This document shows positions 35,012 through 43,784 of a stretch of 64,000 bases of DNA, piece after piece. Position 1 is the first letter of the stretch. Each line of letters starts with the position of its first letter. The DNA is from JADZFO01 sp964512635 (lineage in GTDB: Bacteria > 4484-113 > JAFGCY01), in contig CAZEJB010000014.1 in NCBI GenBank assembly GCA_964512635.1, positions 25,841-89,840 on the forward strand, written 5' to 3'. Below the pieces are notes generated by a model that worked only from the letters and a program-made list of their open reading frames with translations, made no database searches and was not told the DNA's origin. The position numbers and the translations under genes were made by a program.

Positions 35012-35593
35012 ATGAATTCAAGCCGGCATGAGCAGCTTCGCCAGCAGGCCGCGGCACTGCGCGGACTCGAGCGTATTGTGCTGGTGGGCTGCAGCGGCGC
35101 GGGCAAGAGCACGCTCTCACGCTGGCTTGGGCCGGCGCTTGGCCTGCCGGTCGTGCACCTGGACCGCGAATTCTGGCTTCCCGGCTGGGTCGAGCCGGAT
35201 CGCGATCAATGGCGGCAACGTGTTGCCGAGCTGCTTGCCGAGCCCCACTGGGTCATGGACGGAAACTTCAGCAACACCTTTGAGCAGCGTGTTGAGCGCG
35301 CCCAGGCGGTGATCTTCCTGGATTTTCCGCGCTGGCTGTGTATCAATCGCGTGCTGGGCCGTGTGGTGAAGGACTATGGACGTACCCGGGCTGATATGAC
35401 TCCGGGATGCAATGAGCGCTTCGACTGGGGCTTCATGGTCTGGATCTGGAACTATCCCCGGCGCAGCCGGCCGAAGATTGTCGAAATTCTGAACCGTCAT
35501 CAGGAGCACAAGCAGATGCTCATCCTGAGGCATCCGGCCGAGATTGATATCCTGAGGCAGGGCCTGGAGGAGTCTGGGCCGCTCAGGCGTTGA
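35012..35593 (+). CDS. P-loop NTPase, adenylate-kinase/FlaR-like
   Basis: 193 aa. Walker A is LVGCSGAGKSTLSRWL near residue 26, then VVHLDREFWLPGW (the D/E substrate segment of topology-modulation/FlaR-like small kinases), WVMDGNFSNTFEQRVERA and VIFLDFPRWLCINRVLGR. The family is often annotated as DNA topology modulation protein, though probable function is phosphoryl transfer to a small molecule. TATCAT ends 9 nt before the ATG. Its 3' end overlaps the convergent zinc-ribbon gene by 11 nt. Confidence 0.8.
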   Translation: MNSSRHEQLRQQAAALRGLERIVLVGCSGAGKSTLSRWLGPALGLPVVHLDREFWLPGWVEPDRDQWRQRVAELLAEPHWVMDGNFSNTFEQRVERAQAVIFLDFPRWLCINRVLGRVVKDYGRTRADMTPGCNERFDWGFMVWIWNYPRRSRPKIVEILNRHQEHKQMLILRHPAEIDILRQGLEESGPLRR

Positions 35594-35867
35594 TGGCGCC
35601 ACAGGAAGGGCAGAAACGCACTTCGTCGCCGATGTTTACACCGCAGCTGGTGCAGCGCCGCGGCTCAGGTTCGCTTGCCATGGCGGCCTGCGCCTGGGCT
35701 TCGGCGGCCTTCTCAGCCTCCCAGGCACGGCGCTGTTCATCCACCTGACGGTTCTGGTGCGCCAGGTTCAGCAGGATAATGCGCACCAGCAGAAACATGA
35801 CTGCCACTGGCAGCACGAGCGCAAGTGCTGTTCTGACCCACGGTATGAAGAGCAGGTCTTCAAACAT
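35583..35867 (-). CDS. Membrane protein with a C-terminal zinc ribbon
   Basis: 94 aa. One N-terminal TM helix (VRTALALVLPVAVMFLLVRIILL), a charged helical linker (DEQRRAWEAEKAAEAQAQAA), and a double-CxxC zinc ribbon (CTSCG then FCPSCG) at the end. ATG 35867 is preceded by GGGGGGAA. Short zinc-ribbon membrane proteins of this layout have no defined function. Confidence 0.7.
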   Translation of the reverse strand: MFEDLLFIPWVRTALALVLPVAVMFLLVRIILLNLAHQNRQVDEQRRAWEAEKAAEAQAQAAMASEPEPRRCTSCGVNIGDEVRFCPSCGAINA

Positions 35868-35928
35868 GGCGTTCCCCCCGGCGTTTCCTGCTGGCACTAA
35901 TTCTAGCGCCTCGCGCTAAAATCTGGCT

Positions 35929-37140
35929 ATGGCAACTATGCTTCAGGACGTCCTGCCCGGCGTCAACATCAGCGAACCCACGCGCAACGGCCACCCCGAG
36001 GTGGTCGCCAACCGCCGTTTTCTGCACACGATTCCTGAAATCGGCCTGCAGGAGTTTCAAACGGCGGAGTTCATTGAAAGCCGCCTTGACGCCCTGGGGC
36101 TGGCGCATGAGCGCTGCACCCCGACCGGCATCCTGAGCATGATCAATGGCCGCAACCCCGACAGCGGTCCAGTGGTTATGCTGCGCGCCGACATCGACGC
36201 ATTGCCGATCCTGGAAGCCACCGCCCACGAATACGTCTCCACCCGCCCGGGCTTCATGCACGCCTGCGGCCATGACACCCACACGGCGATGCAGATCGGC
36301 GTGGCCCGCCGCCTGGTCAGCGAAGGCTTTGACAAGGGCCGCGTTAAGCTCTGCTTCCAGCCCGGTGAGGAAGGCCACCACGGCGCGGAGAAGATGATCG
36401 CCGCCGGGGCACTGGAGAACCCGAAGGTTCAGTACTGCTACGGCCAGCACATCTGGGCCGGCAGCCCGACGGGCCAGATCCTGATCCAGGGCGGCCCGGT
36501 GATGGCCGGCGTCGACCGCCTGGAGATCAGCCTGACCGGCAAGGGCACCCATGCGGCCCAGCCGCAGAGCGGCTATGACACGGTCTATGCCGCCGCCCAG
36601 GTAATCACCGCGCTGCAGACAGTCATCAGCCGCAATATCGACCCGCTCGAGGCGGGCGTGGTGACGGTGGCGATGATCAACGGTGGCACCGCCCACAACA
36701 TCATCCCGGAAAAAGTCGAGCTGGTTGGAACGATCCGCTGGTTCGACAACGAGACCCACGAGATCATCAAGAAGCGCGTGCCCGAAGTCGTCACCGGCAT
36801 CGCCAATGCCCTGCAGGTCCAGGCCGATGTGCGGATCATCCACGAGCACTTCCCGACAGTGAACGATGACAACATTGCCGAGATCGTGCGCCAGGAAGCG
36901 GTGCAGATCGTCGGCGAAGCCAACGTGATCACTCGCCAGCGTACGATGGGCGCCGAGGACTTTTCCGACTTCGCCCGCGAAGCGCCGGGGGCCTTTGCCT
37001 TTGTCGGCGCGCAGAACCCCTCCAAGGACTGCGTCTGGCCGCACCACCACCCCAAGTTCAACGTCGACGAGGATGCCTTCGCCATCGGTTCCGAGCTTAT
37101 GCACCGCGTCTGCCTGCGCCTGCTGGAACTGCCGGGCTAG
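35929..37140 (+). CDS. M20-family amidohydrolase (N-acyl amino acid hydrolase type)
   Basis: 403 aa metallo-amidohydrolase of the IAA-amino acid hydrolase/carboxypeptidase branch, which cleaves N-acyl amino acids. Motifs are RRFLHTIPEIGLQEFQTA, MLRADIDALPI, metal site HACGHDTHTAM, QPGEEGHHGAEKMI with catalytic Glu, and MGAEDFSDFA near the C-terminus. It lacks a signal peptide, so is cytoplasmic. TAAAAT (35917-35922) ends 6 nt before the ATG, a leaderless layout. Confidence 0.93.
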   Translation: MATMLQDVLPGVNISEPTRNGHPEVVANRRFLHTIPEIGLQEFQTAEFIESRLDALGLAHERCTPTGILSMINGRNPDSGPVVMLRADIDALPILEATAHEYVSTRPGFMHACGHDTHTAMQIGVARRLVSEGFDKGRVKLCFQPGEEGHHGAEKMIAAGALENPKVQYCYGQHIWAGSPTGQILIQGGPVMAGVDRLEISLTGKGTHAAQPQSGYDTVYAAAQVITALQTVISRNIDPLEAGVVTVAMINGGTAHNIIPEKVELVGTIRWFDNETHEIIKKRVPEVVTGIANALQVQADVRIIHEHFPTVNDDNIAEIVRQEAVQIVGEANVITRQRTMGAEDFSDFAREAPGAFAFVGAQNPSKDCVWPHHHPKFNVDEDAFAIGSELMHRVCLRLLELPG

Positions 37141-37592
37141 TGGAGCGCGGACCCATGGTCCGTATCTTCTGCGCTGCGACAAGCCAATGTGGTGCGGGGA
37201 TCAACCACAAAGATCACAAAGGTTCACGAAGAACACGAAGAGTAGGAATAGAGCCTGGAAGCTGCCTCTGAGCTGTCATTCTGATGTAGCCAAGGGGGCT
37301 GGCAGAGTCTTAGCCTTAGTGCTCTTGGTGCTGCTTGGTGGGCCTGATGTTGAGAAAAGCCATGTCCAGCTGTTCTGCTTTGCGTTCTTCGCGAGCTTTA
37401 CGCTGTGATCTTTGTATGGCAGGTCCGGGACGGCCGAACTGGGGTAGGGGCGCACAGAGTGCGCCCGGCATTTGGCTCGCTGCCCAGAGCAGCGAATGAC
37501 AATACCAATCCAATTCGCGGCCCCGGTAGGGGCCGGGCGCACGCGGTGCGCCCCTACAAGGCAAAAACGGACCATGGGTCCGCGCTCCATCC
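37141..37592. repeat. Composite inverted-repeat element, about 450 bp, no gene
   Basis: Outer arms are family 2 units GGAGCGCGGACCCATGGTCC (37141) and ACGGACCATGGGTCCGCGCT (about 37569). Middle arms are CCACAAAGATCACAAAGGTT (37205) and its inverse near 37400. Inner family 1 units are GTAGGGGCGCACAGAGTGCG (37444) and GGGCGCACGCGGTGCGCCCC (about 37535). I see no supportable gene between 37141 and 37615. Confidence 0.8.
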
Positions 37593-37615
37593 TGAGCGCC
37601 GCATAGAATAGAAGC

Positions 37616-38938
37616 GTGATCGCTTACCCCTCACCCCGTGCGGCAGCTTTCGGCCTTGGCCTGGTGCTGCTGGCGGTGCTGGGTTATCTGTGGCCGCAGG
37701 CCTTTATGCTGGCCCGGGCGGGGGCGGGTGTACTGGTCGTGGTCATGCTGCTCGACCTCTGGTTTTCAGCCCGTGCGCTCTATGGCAAGCTTAAGCTTGT
37801 CCGCGACTATCCGGTGAACACCACCGTAGCCCGCCCGCGCAAGGGCTGGCACCGCATAGAAAACAGCTCGCGCATCCGCATCCGCGCGCGGGTCTATGAG
37901 GACTCGCTGCCCCTGATCGACAAAGATGTCGACCCGGCCTGGAAGTCCATCGGCCCGCGCTCGAGCCTGCGCCTGCCACTGAGCATCACCGTGCACAAAC
38001 GCGGCGAGGTGCCGCTCGGCGGCGCATCCCTGCGCCTGCTGGCGGGTCTGGGTCTGTGGATACTGCAGTACCGCTTCGAGCCCGGCAATGTTGCCCGGGT
38101 CTATCCGCTGATCGAGGAGCTGGTACGCGGCGACCTGTTCGCTCACCGCCGGCGGCTCTACGGCATCGGCCAGCATCAGAGCAAGAAGTTCGGCCGCGGC
38201 ACGGAGTTCGACCAGCTGCGTGAGTACAGCCCCGACGACGAGTACCGCATGATCAACTGGAAGGCCACCGCCCGCGCCGGCAAGCCGGTGGTCAACCAGT
38301 ACCAGGTTGAGCAGAGCCGCGACCTGATGCTGCTGGTGGACACCGGCCGGCTGATGCACACCGAGATCGCCGGGCGACCGCGCCTGGACCGCTATCTGGA
38401 CGCCGCGGTGCATCTGGCCTATCTGGCCCTCAACCAGCGCGACAGGGTTGGGATGATCGTTTTCGACAACGAGGTGCGGCGTTATGTCGCCCCCGGCCAC
38501 CGTCCGCGCCAGCTTGACGATCTGATTGAGGCGGTCTTTGACCTCGAGCCGCGCTTTGTGGAGAGCGACTACGGCCGCGCCGTGACCACCCTGAAGCACC
38601 GCCAGCCCAAGCGCGGCCTGGCCGTGCTGTTTACCGACCTTGTGGACTCGATTTCCAGCAAGGCCGCGGTGGCGCACCTCTCGCGCCTGGCGCGCACGCA
38701 CCTGCCGGTGATCTGCATCCTCGACGACCCGCAGGTGCCGGCCATGGCGGCGGCCCCGGCGGAGAGCCTGGACGACGCCTACACCAAAGCAGCGGCGGAG
38801 AAGTTCATTTCCGAAAAGCGCCGCACCCTGCAGCAGCTGCGCACGCGCGGCTGCCTGATCGTGAATGTCGCCGCCGACCGCCTGAACGCCTCGCTGGTGA
38901 ACCAGTACCTCGAGGTCAAAGCGCGGAACATGCTGTAG
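37616..38938 (+). CDS. DUF58-domain membrane protein
   Basis: 440 aa. Two N-terminal TM segments, then the DUF58 signature EFDQLREYSPDDEYRMINWKATAR (residues about 200-223) and a VWA-like fold starting LMLLVDTGRLM. DUF58 proteins act with MoxR AAA ATPases and BatA/VWA membrane proteins, perhaps in envelope assembly; a BatA-type gene is at 27931 but no MoxR gene is in the window. GTG 37616 follows TAGAAT (37604-37609) by 6 nt, just outside the repeat element. Confidence 0.88.
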   Translation: MIAYPSPRAAAFGLGLVLLAVLGYLWPQAFMLARAGAGVLVVVMLLDLWFSARALYGKLKLVRDYPVNTTVARPRKGWHRIENSSRIRIRARVYEDSLPLIDKDVDPAWKSIGPRSSLRLPLSITVHKRGEVPLGGASLRLLAGLGLWILQYRFEPGNVARVYPLIEELVRGDLFAHRRRLYGIGQHQSKKFGRGTEFDQLREYSPDDEYRMINWKATARAGKPVVNQYQVEQSRDLMLLVDTGRLMHTEIAGRPRLDRYLDAAVHLAYLALNQRDRVGMIVFDNEVRRYVAPGHRPRQLDDLIEAVFDLEPRFVESDYGRAVTTLKHRQPKRGLAVLFTDLVDSISSKAAVAHLSRLARTHLPVICILDDPQVPAMAAAPAESLDDAYTKAAAEKFISEKRRTLQQLRTRGCLIVNVAADRLNASLVNQYLEVKARNML

Positions 38939-38944
38939 AAGGGT

Positions 38945-39218
38945 CAAGTCGGAAGGCGAAAGGCGCAAGGTGAAAGGACCAAGACAGCAGAAGCTAAAAG
39001 GAAGAAAGATCGAGAGAAGGCAGAACAAGGAGTTAGGAACCAGGAACTTGAGAACAGGGATCTAACAAAGAGGTAGTGGTACGTGGAGCGCCTGCGCCAA
39101 TCCCTGCATTCGGTTTGAGCCTGGAAGACGAGCGTGCCTATTGCCGCGCTGCTACTCTTCCCCTTCGACTTTCGACATTCGACTTCCGCCTTCCGCCTTG
39201 AGCCTTTCGCCTTCTCCT
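38945..39218. repeat. Inverted pair of degenerate word arrays (GGCGAAAGGCG type)
   Basis: Left arm GGAAGGCGAAAGGCGCAAGG near 38950; right arm TTCCGCCTTCCGCCTTGAGC near 39184, in inverted orientation. About 200 bp lie between, with GGAGCGCCTGCGCC in the middle. No gene. Confidence 0.75.
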
Positions 39219-39813
39219 ATCCCAGTCCTTTCAGACTCAGGTACTCGAACACCTGCGCCCAGGCTTTGCCGCGGTGGCTGCGGGCGTTCTTCGCCTCGGG
39301 GTCCATCTCCGCGAAGGTCTGGCCCAGTTCGACATCCTCAAACACCGGGTCATAGCCGAAGCCGCTGCGGCCGCGGGGCTCCAGCGCAATGCGGCCGGGC
39401 GTCACCCCGCGCCAGGTGTGCAGCAGGTGGCCATTGATCGCCAGCGCGGTATAGGCAATGAAGTGCGCTGTGCGCAGCTGGCCCTCGCCAAGGCGTTCCA
39501 GCAGCAGCTCAATCCGCTCCGGATCGCTGGGCGCCACGCGCTTGCTGTCCACCCCCGGCCAGCCCAGCAGAGCCTCCACCTGCAGGCCGCTGTCTTCGGC
39601 TACCACTGGCGGCTCAATGCCATGCTCACGGCGCAGCCAGAGGCTGTACTTCACCGCCTTGATGGCGGCGTTCTCTTCAAGGGTATCGCCGTCCTCAACA
39701 ATGTCCGGTGCACCGGGCCAGTGGCTGATGGCCTGCAGCTCAAACTGCGCGGCAGCCGGCAGCGCGCGGATCTCGCGCAGCTTGTCGGAGCTCTGGGTGC
39801 CAAGGACAATCAT
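39217..39813 (-). CDS. rdgB: Non-canonical purine NTP pyrophosphatase (RdgB/HAM1)
   Basis: Removes dITP and XTP from the nucleotide pool by hydrolysis to the monophosphate. The 198 aa protein has GTQSSDKLREI (family TxNxxKxxE), VVAEDSGLQVEALLGWPGVDSKR, GRSGFGYDPVF and SHRGKAW. TACAAT on the minus strand (near 39823) ends 9 nt before ATG 39813. The stop lies at the edge of a word-array repeat. Confidence 0.94.
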   Translation of the reverse strand: MIVLGTQSSDKLREIRALPAAAQFELQAISHWPGAPDIVEDGDTLEENAAIKAVKYSLWLRREHGIEPPVVAEDSGLQVEALLGWPGVDSKRVAPSDPERIELLLERLGEGQLRTAHFIAYTALAINGHLLHTWRGVTPGRIALEPRGRSGFGYDPVFEDVELGQTFAEMDPEAKNARSHRGKAWAQVFEYLSLKGLG

Positions 39814-39865
39814 TGGAGGCACATTGTAGCGGTGACTTGCTGTGATGAGTGCTTCGATCCTTGGA

Positions 39866-40013
39866 CCTGTCTCGAGTCCTGAATTCAGAGTCCAGACTCG
39901 ACTATGTTCTTCAGGCCCGATGAGCATGGACTTGCAACGCCACTTAGGTGAGATGCAGCAGCAAGTCGCTATTCAGGACACAGGACTCTGGACTCAGGAC
40001 TCAGGACTCCTCA
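39866..40013. repeat. Inverted pair of degenerate GGACTC word arrays
   Basis: GAGTCCTGAATTCAGAGTCC near 39874 faces ACAGGACTCTGGACTCAGGA near 39976. Same architecture as the other word-array pairs; no gene between 39814 and 40052. Confidence 0.75.
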
Positions 40014-40052
40014 CGGGACGCGCGGGCAGGGCCGCGCTGCTACAGCCCGAGG

Positions 40053-42014
40053 TTACTCCAGCCGGTACTCCCCATTGCCGATGCTCAGCACATCACCGGC
40101 AAAGACGGCCTGTGGGATGCCGGGCTGGACCGGATTGCCGTTCACGCGGGTACCGTTGGTCGAGCCCATGTCCAGCAGCGTCGCTCCGCCGGCCTCCAGC
40201 TTGATCACCGCGTGACGGCGGCTGACCTGTGAGTCGTTCAGCGGGATAGACCCCTCGCCGCGGCCGATGGAGTTGTCGCCGCTGTGCAGCTCAAAACGCT
40301 GGGTCGCGTGCGGACCGCTCATGGACACAATCGACTTGGGTGCGACCTTCATCACCCCGCCGGCGGCAGCCACAGCGCCGGCTATTGCCGCAGCGCCGGC
40401 GCTGCCCGGGGCGGCCGCGGCTCCTCCGGCCAGCTGCGCCGCTTCGCTCAGCTCCGCCGCATCGATCCTGTTGAAGACTTCGCTGTCGACCTCCACTTCA
40501 AGCCCGGCGCCCGGTCGGCTGACCCGCTCGTGGAAGACGAACTGCGTCATGCCAAGTATGAAGCGGTCGCCATCCCGCAGCAGGCGGCGGGAGAGCATCC
40601 TTGGCCCCATCAGGATCGGCGAGGCCGGGTCCACTGCTTCCAGCAGGAAGCCCTCATGCGTTTCCTTGAAGGCAGCATGCAGCGGCAGGATCGTCGGGTC
40701 GCGGGCGACGCGCACTTCGCAGCCCTCAAGGCTGCCGATGTCGCCGCCCAGCGCGCCCAGGGCATAGTCGCGACCCTCCAGAGGCGTGATCATCACCGTC
40801 ACCCAGGCCTTGCGCGCCAGCTTGAAGATCGTCGCCAGGATCAGCACCAGCATCATCAGGGCGATGGCGATCAGGCCGGGGATCAGGCTTCGGGCCAGCA
40901 GCTTGGCCAGGCCCGGGCTGCGATAGCTATACTGCCCGGGGTCGAAGCCCTGCACAGTCTTCAGCCCGACTTCGAGGTCAATAATCGTTCCCGCCTCGCT
41001 TTCCAGCGGGCTGGTGTACTCCAGCAGGTACTCGTTTTGAATCTGATGCAGGATCTGCTCATAGACGTTGGCCAGGTCCTGCTGGCTGGGTGAATCGAGG
41101 TAAACACCGCCGGTGCGGGTGGCGATGTTGCCCAGAGCGGCGCGGTCAATCTGCGCACCCAGCCCGAGGCAGTAGATCGAAAAGCCCTTGTTCTGCTGCT
41201 GGGCATTCTCGTCATAGAACTTCAGCACGGTCGCCGGGGACTCCAGACTCTTGTTGTCCAGGCCGTCCGACAGCACGATCAGCGCTTTGCGGGCCGGATC
41301 GGTGTCCGCCAGCAGTTCTTCCACGCCAAGCTGAATGCCGTCCCACAGCGCCGTCTGTCCATAGGGCGACAGCACGTCGGAACGGCGCAGCAAGGCCTCG
41401 TGATCATCCGTCAGCGGGACCTCACGAATCGCGGCGTCGCTGAAGGTGATCAGGCCGACGCGGTCCCGGGGCTGCAGCTGCTTGACGAAAGCCTGCAGCG
41501 CCTCGATCTCGGCCGACATGGCCGGTTCCATCGAACCCGAAATGTCCACCACGAAGATGAGGGCCAGCGGCAGTTCCAGCTCGTCGCGGTTGGCGAAGTG
41601 CACATCCGCCGCCCCGGTGCCGCCCTCGGTGACGACGAAATCGCCTTCGTTCAGCGTCCGGATTGGTATGCCGAGGCTGTCGGTGACCGAGACAAAGGCG
41701 CGCATCGTGGGGAACTTGCTGACGTCCACCTGGCTGACGCGCACCTTGACGCCCTTGGCATACTTCAGGAAGGGGTCGTCGTGCTCGCTGTGCTCCTCGC
41801 CTTTCTGGGTCGGGGATTGCTTGCTCTGGTTGCAGGGGTTGCCCGTCACCTGCCCGCGGTTGGAGCCGGACTGGCTGCCATTTCCAGGGGCGCTGGGATT
41901 ACTCTGTGCCAGAACGGGGGTGACAGCGGCCAGGATCAGGAAGCAGGACAGGGATGCCAGCCTCAGCAGCCCGCGGCCCGGTCGATTCACTCTGGGGCCG
42001 GCAGACGGGCTCAT
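40053..42014 (-). CDS. VWA plus FHA domain membrane protein
   Basis: 653 aa. Signal peptide (LASLSCFLILAAVTPVLAQ), then a von Willebrand A domain with MIDAS VVDISGSM and VLSDGLDNKS. A TM segment near residues 355-380 (GLIAIALMMLVLILATIF) follows, then a cytoplasmic region, and a C-terminal FHA domain with SIGRGEGSIPLNDSQVSRRHA and MGSTNGTRVNG, which should bind phosphothreonine. It may pass an outside signal to inside kinase signalling. The start overlaps the stop of the upstream FHA gene (ATGA), so the two form an operon. Confidence 0.88.
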   Translation of the reverse strand: MSPSAGPRVNRPGRGLLRLASLSCFLILAAVTPVLAQSNPSAPGNGSQSGSNRGQVTGNPCNQSKQSPTQKGEEHSEHDDPFLKYAKGVKVRVSQVDVSKFPTMRAFVSVTDSLGIPIRTLNEGDFVVTEGGTGAADVHFANRDELELPLALIFVVDISGSMEPAMSAEIEALQAFVKQLQPRDRVGLITFSDAAIREVPLTDDHEALLRRSDVLSPYGQTALWDGIQLGVEELLADTDPARKALIVLSDGLDNKSLESPATVLKFYDENAQQQNKGFSIYCLGLGAQIDRAALGNIATRTGGVYLDSPSQQDLANVYEQILHQIQNEYLLEYTSPLESEAGTIIDLEVGLKTVQGFDPGQYSYRSPGLAKLLARSLIPGLIAIALMMLVLILATIFKLARKAWVTVMITPLEGRDYALGALGGDIGSLEGCEVRVARDPTILPLHAAFKETHEGFLLEAVDPASPILMGPRMLSRRLLRDGDRFILGMTQFVFHERVSRPGAGLEVEVDSEVFNRIDAAELSEAAQLAGGAAAAPGSAGAAAIAGAVAAAGGVMKVAPKSIVSMSGPHATQRFELHSGDNSIGRGEGSIPLNDSQVSRRHAVIKLEAGGATLLDMGSTNGTRVNGNPVQPGIPQAVFAGDVLSIGNGEYRLE

Positions 42015-42994
42015 GCTTCCACCTTAAACAGGCTGGTTCCAAAACGCAGCGTATCCCCGGGCGCCAGCTCCATCATGGTCACCCGCTGCTCATTGACAAA
42101 CGAACCGTTCGTCGAGCCATGATCGGTCAGCGTGGCAATGCCGTCCGGCGCCACACTGATCATGGCGTGCCGGCGGGAAACCTGGCTGTCGTCAGCCAGC
42201 AGGATCTCGGCGTCCTGTCGGCCGACCGTGTGCTCGCCGGGGCTGAGGGCAAAGCTCTGGCCCACATACAGCCCGCCGATGCCCTGCAGGCGGCTGACCG
42301 GAGCAGTGCTGCGCTGAACAGCGGCTGCGCTCGCCGAGCCAAAGCCCGCGGCGGCTGCATCCGCTCCGACGGCCGTGGCCATGCTTACGTTCAAAGGAGA
42401 AAGATCGACAGGGATCGGGGGCAGCTCCGGCTGGGCGCTGCTGCTGGCAGGGACGCCGTGGCCGAGGTCTGCGCCGTTGACTGAGGGTGCCCCGGCCGTG
42501 CTGGCCGCCGCAGCAGCGGGCGCGCCGGGCAAGGGCCGGTCATAGCGCGAAGCGGAAATGGTGCCGGGCAGGCGACCCGCATTGACCTTGTCCAGGATCA
42601 GGCGCGTGACCAGCAGCGCCAGCATCAGGCCGGCGATGCCCATCGCGGCCCAGAAGGCCAGGTTCAGTTGCTGCATCGCTGCAGGGCCGCCGGGCAAGGT
42701 CACCAGTGTCGGCCCGTCTTTCTGGAACAGCCAGGGGAAGGATACCCAGCCGCCAAGGGCGACACACAGGCATCCCAGCACGCGGACGTAGTGGTTGTCG
42801 ACCACCTCTGCCACCACCATCGCCAGCCAGCCGGCAACGAGGAAGGAGACAATCGCCAGCGCATCCCGCGCGCCGCCGTCGGGCAGCTTGGCGCTGAGCA
42901 GGCTGACATAGCGATGGGCTACCAGCGCGACCGATCCGCCGCAGAGCAGCACCAGCAGGCGCAGCAGCCACTTGTTGTAAAAGAGGAAAACCAT
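42011..42994 (-). CDS. FHA-domain membrane protein
   Basis: 327 aa. Four probable TM helices in the first 140 residues, an Ala/Pro-rich linker, and a C-terminal FHA domain (HTVGRQDAEILLADDSQVSRRHAMI in outline, HGSTNGSFVNE). Expected to bind phosphothreonine peptides at the inner face of the membrane. TAAGAT (complement of 43002-43007) ends 7 nt before the ATG. It is cotranscribed with the VWA-FHA gene; no Ser/Thr kinase gene is nearby. Confidence 0.85.
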   Translation of the reverse strand: MVFLFYNKWLLRLLVLLCGGSVALVAHRYVSLLSAKLPDGGARDALAIVSFLVAGWLAMVVAEVVDNHYVRVLGCLCVALGGWVSFPWLFQKDGPTLVTLPGGPAAMQQLNLAFWAAMGIAGLMLALLVTRLILDKVNAGRLPGTISASRYDRPLPGAPAAAAASTAGAPSVNGADLGHGVPASSSAQPELPPIPVDLSPLNVSMATAVGADAAAAGFGSASAAAVQRSTAPVSRLQGIGGLYVGQSFALSPGEHTVGRQDAEILLADDSQVSRRHAMISVAPDGIATLTDHGSTNGSFVNEQRVTMMELAPGDTLRFGTSLFKVEA

Positions 42995-43121
42995 CCCGGC
43001 AATCTTAGGCTATGCCACAGGCGCGGCGTCGCCACACTTTGGACTGCCTTTGTGCTCCGATTGTTGCAAAACGACTCAAGGCCAGCCCGCGGCCCAGCCC
43101 GGTCTGGTTTATGATCTTGCC

Positions 43122-43574
43122 GTGGAAACTCCTGATTCAACCCTGCGCGACATCACCGCTCTGGTGGACAACAGCATGGCTCACGCCACTGAGTGCCTGA
43201 AGAAACATGCGGCCTTTGTCCCCTTCAGCGTGGTCATCATGCTGGATGACACCTACCGCGTCTACTCCAGCAGCCGTGACCAGACTGCCGGGGACTATCA
43301 GGAACTGCTGGGGCAGATGGCCGGCCTGTTAGGCGCCGCCTACGAGAATGGCCAGATCCGGGCCAGCGCCCTGGGTGTCCGGGTAGCAGCGCAGATGACA
43401 CCGGGAGAGCTGCACCAGGACACTCTGCTGCTTGAGCTTGAGCATCTGGACGGCTCGGCGATGAAGTACTTCATCCCGATCGAAAAGCCGGTCTTCGGCG
43501 CGCCGCGCCTCGGCAAGGCTGTGGCTGCCCCGCATAAGCGCCGCTTCGTGCCCGACCCGGGCCAGGATGGATAG
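43122..43574 (+). CDS. Hypothetical protein
   Basis: 150 aa, no signal peptide or TM. FVPFSVVIMLDDTYRVYSSS and ALGVRVAAQMTPGELHQDTLLLELEHLDG suggest an alpha/beta fold; no family recognised. GTG 43122 is set by TATGAT (43110-43115) ending 6 nt upstream, on the strand opposite the FHA operon. Reads as a real monocistronic gene because of promoter and codon use. Confidence 0.65.
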   Translation: METPDSTLRDITALVDNSMAHATECLKKHAAFVPFSVVIMLDDTYRVYSSSRDQTAGDYQELLGQMAGLLGAAYENGQIRASALGVRVAAQMTPGELHQDTLLLELEHLDGSAMKYFIPIEKPVFGAPRLGKAVAAPHKRRFVPDPGQDG

Positions 43575-43577
43575 AGG

Positions 43578-43681
43578 CATGTAGTGGCCCACTGCGTGCG
43601 CCTTGGAGCCTGATCCGTGTAGAGGCGCACTGCGTGCGCCTTTCCTAAATCCTCAGAAGGCGCACGCGGTACGCCACTACA
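43578..43681. repeat. Family 1 palindromes after the hypothetical gene
   Basis: GTAGTGGCCCACTGCGTGCG (43579), GTAGAGGCGCACTGCGTGCG (43619) and inverted AAGGCGCACGCGGTACGCCA..CTACAA (43657-43681). Two direct and one inverted copy; ends match other family 1 units. Confidence 0.8.
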
Positions 43682-43713
43682 AAGACCACGGACACGCCGG
43701 TCATTGCGGCAGG

Positions 43714-43742
43714 AAAAGGGCCGCATTTCTGCGGCCCTTGTA
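43714..43742 (-). terminator. Hairpin terminator near the EF-G2 gene
   Basis: AAGGGCCGCATTTCTGCGGC..CCTTGT; the stem GGGCCGCA/TGCGGCCC has CTTTTCC on the minus-strand side, about 45 nt past the stop of the convergent EF-G2 gene. Could serve both directions. Confidence 0.65.
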
Positions 43743-43784
43743 TCAATATTCTCCATCTGCCATCTGCCATCAGGCGTCTGGCGT

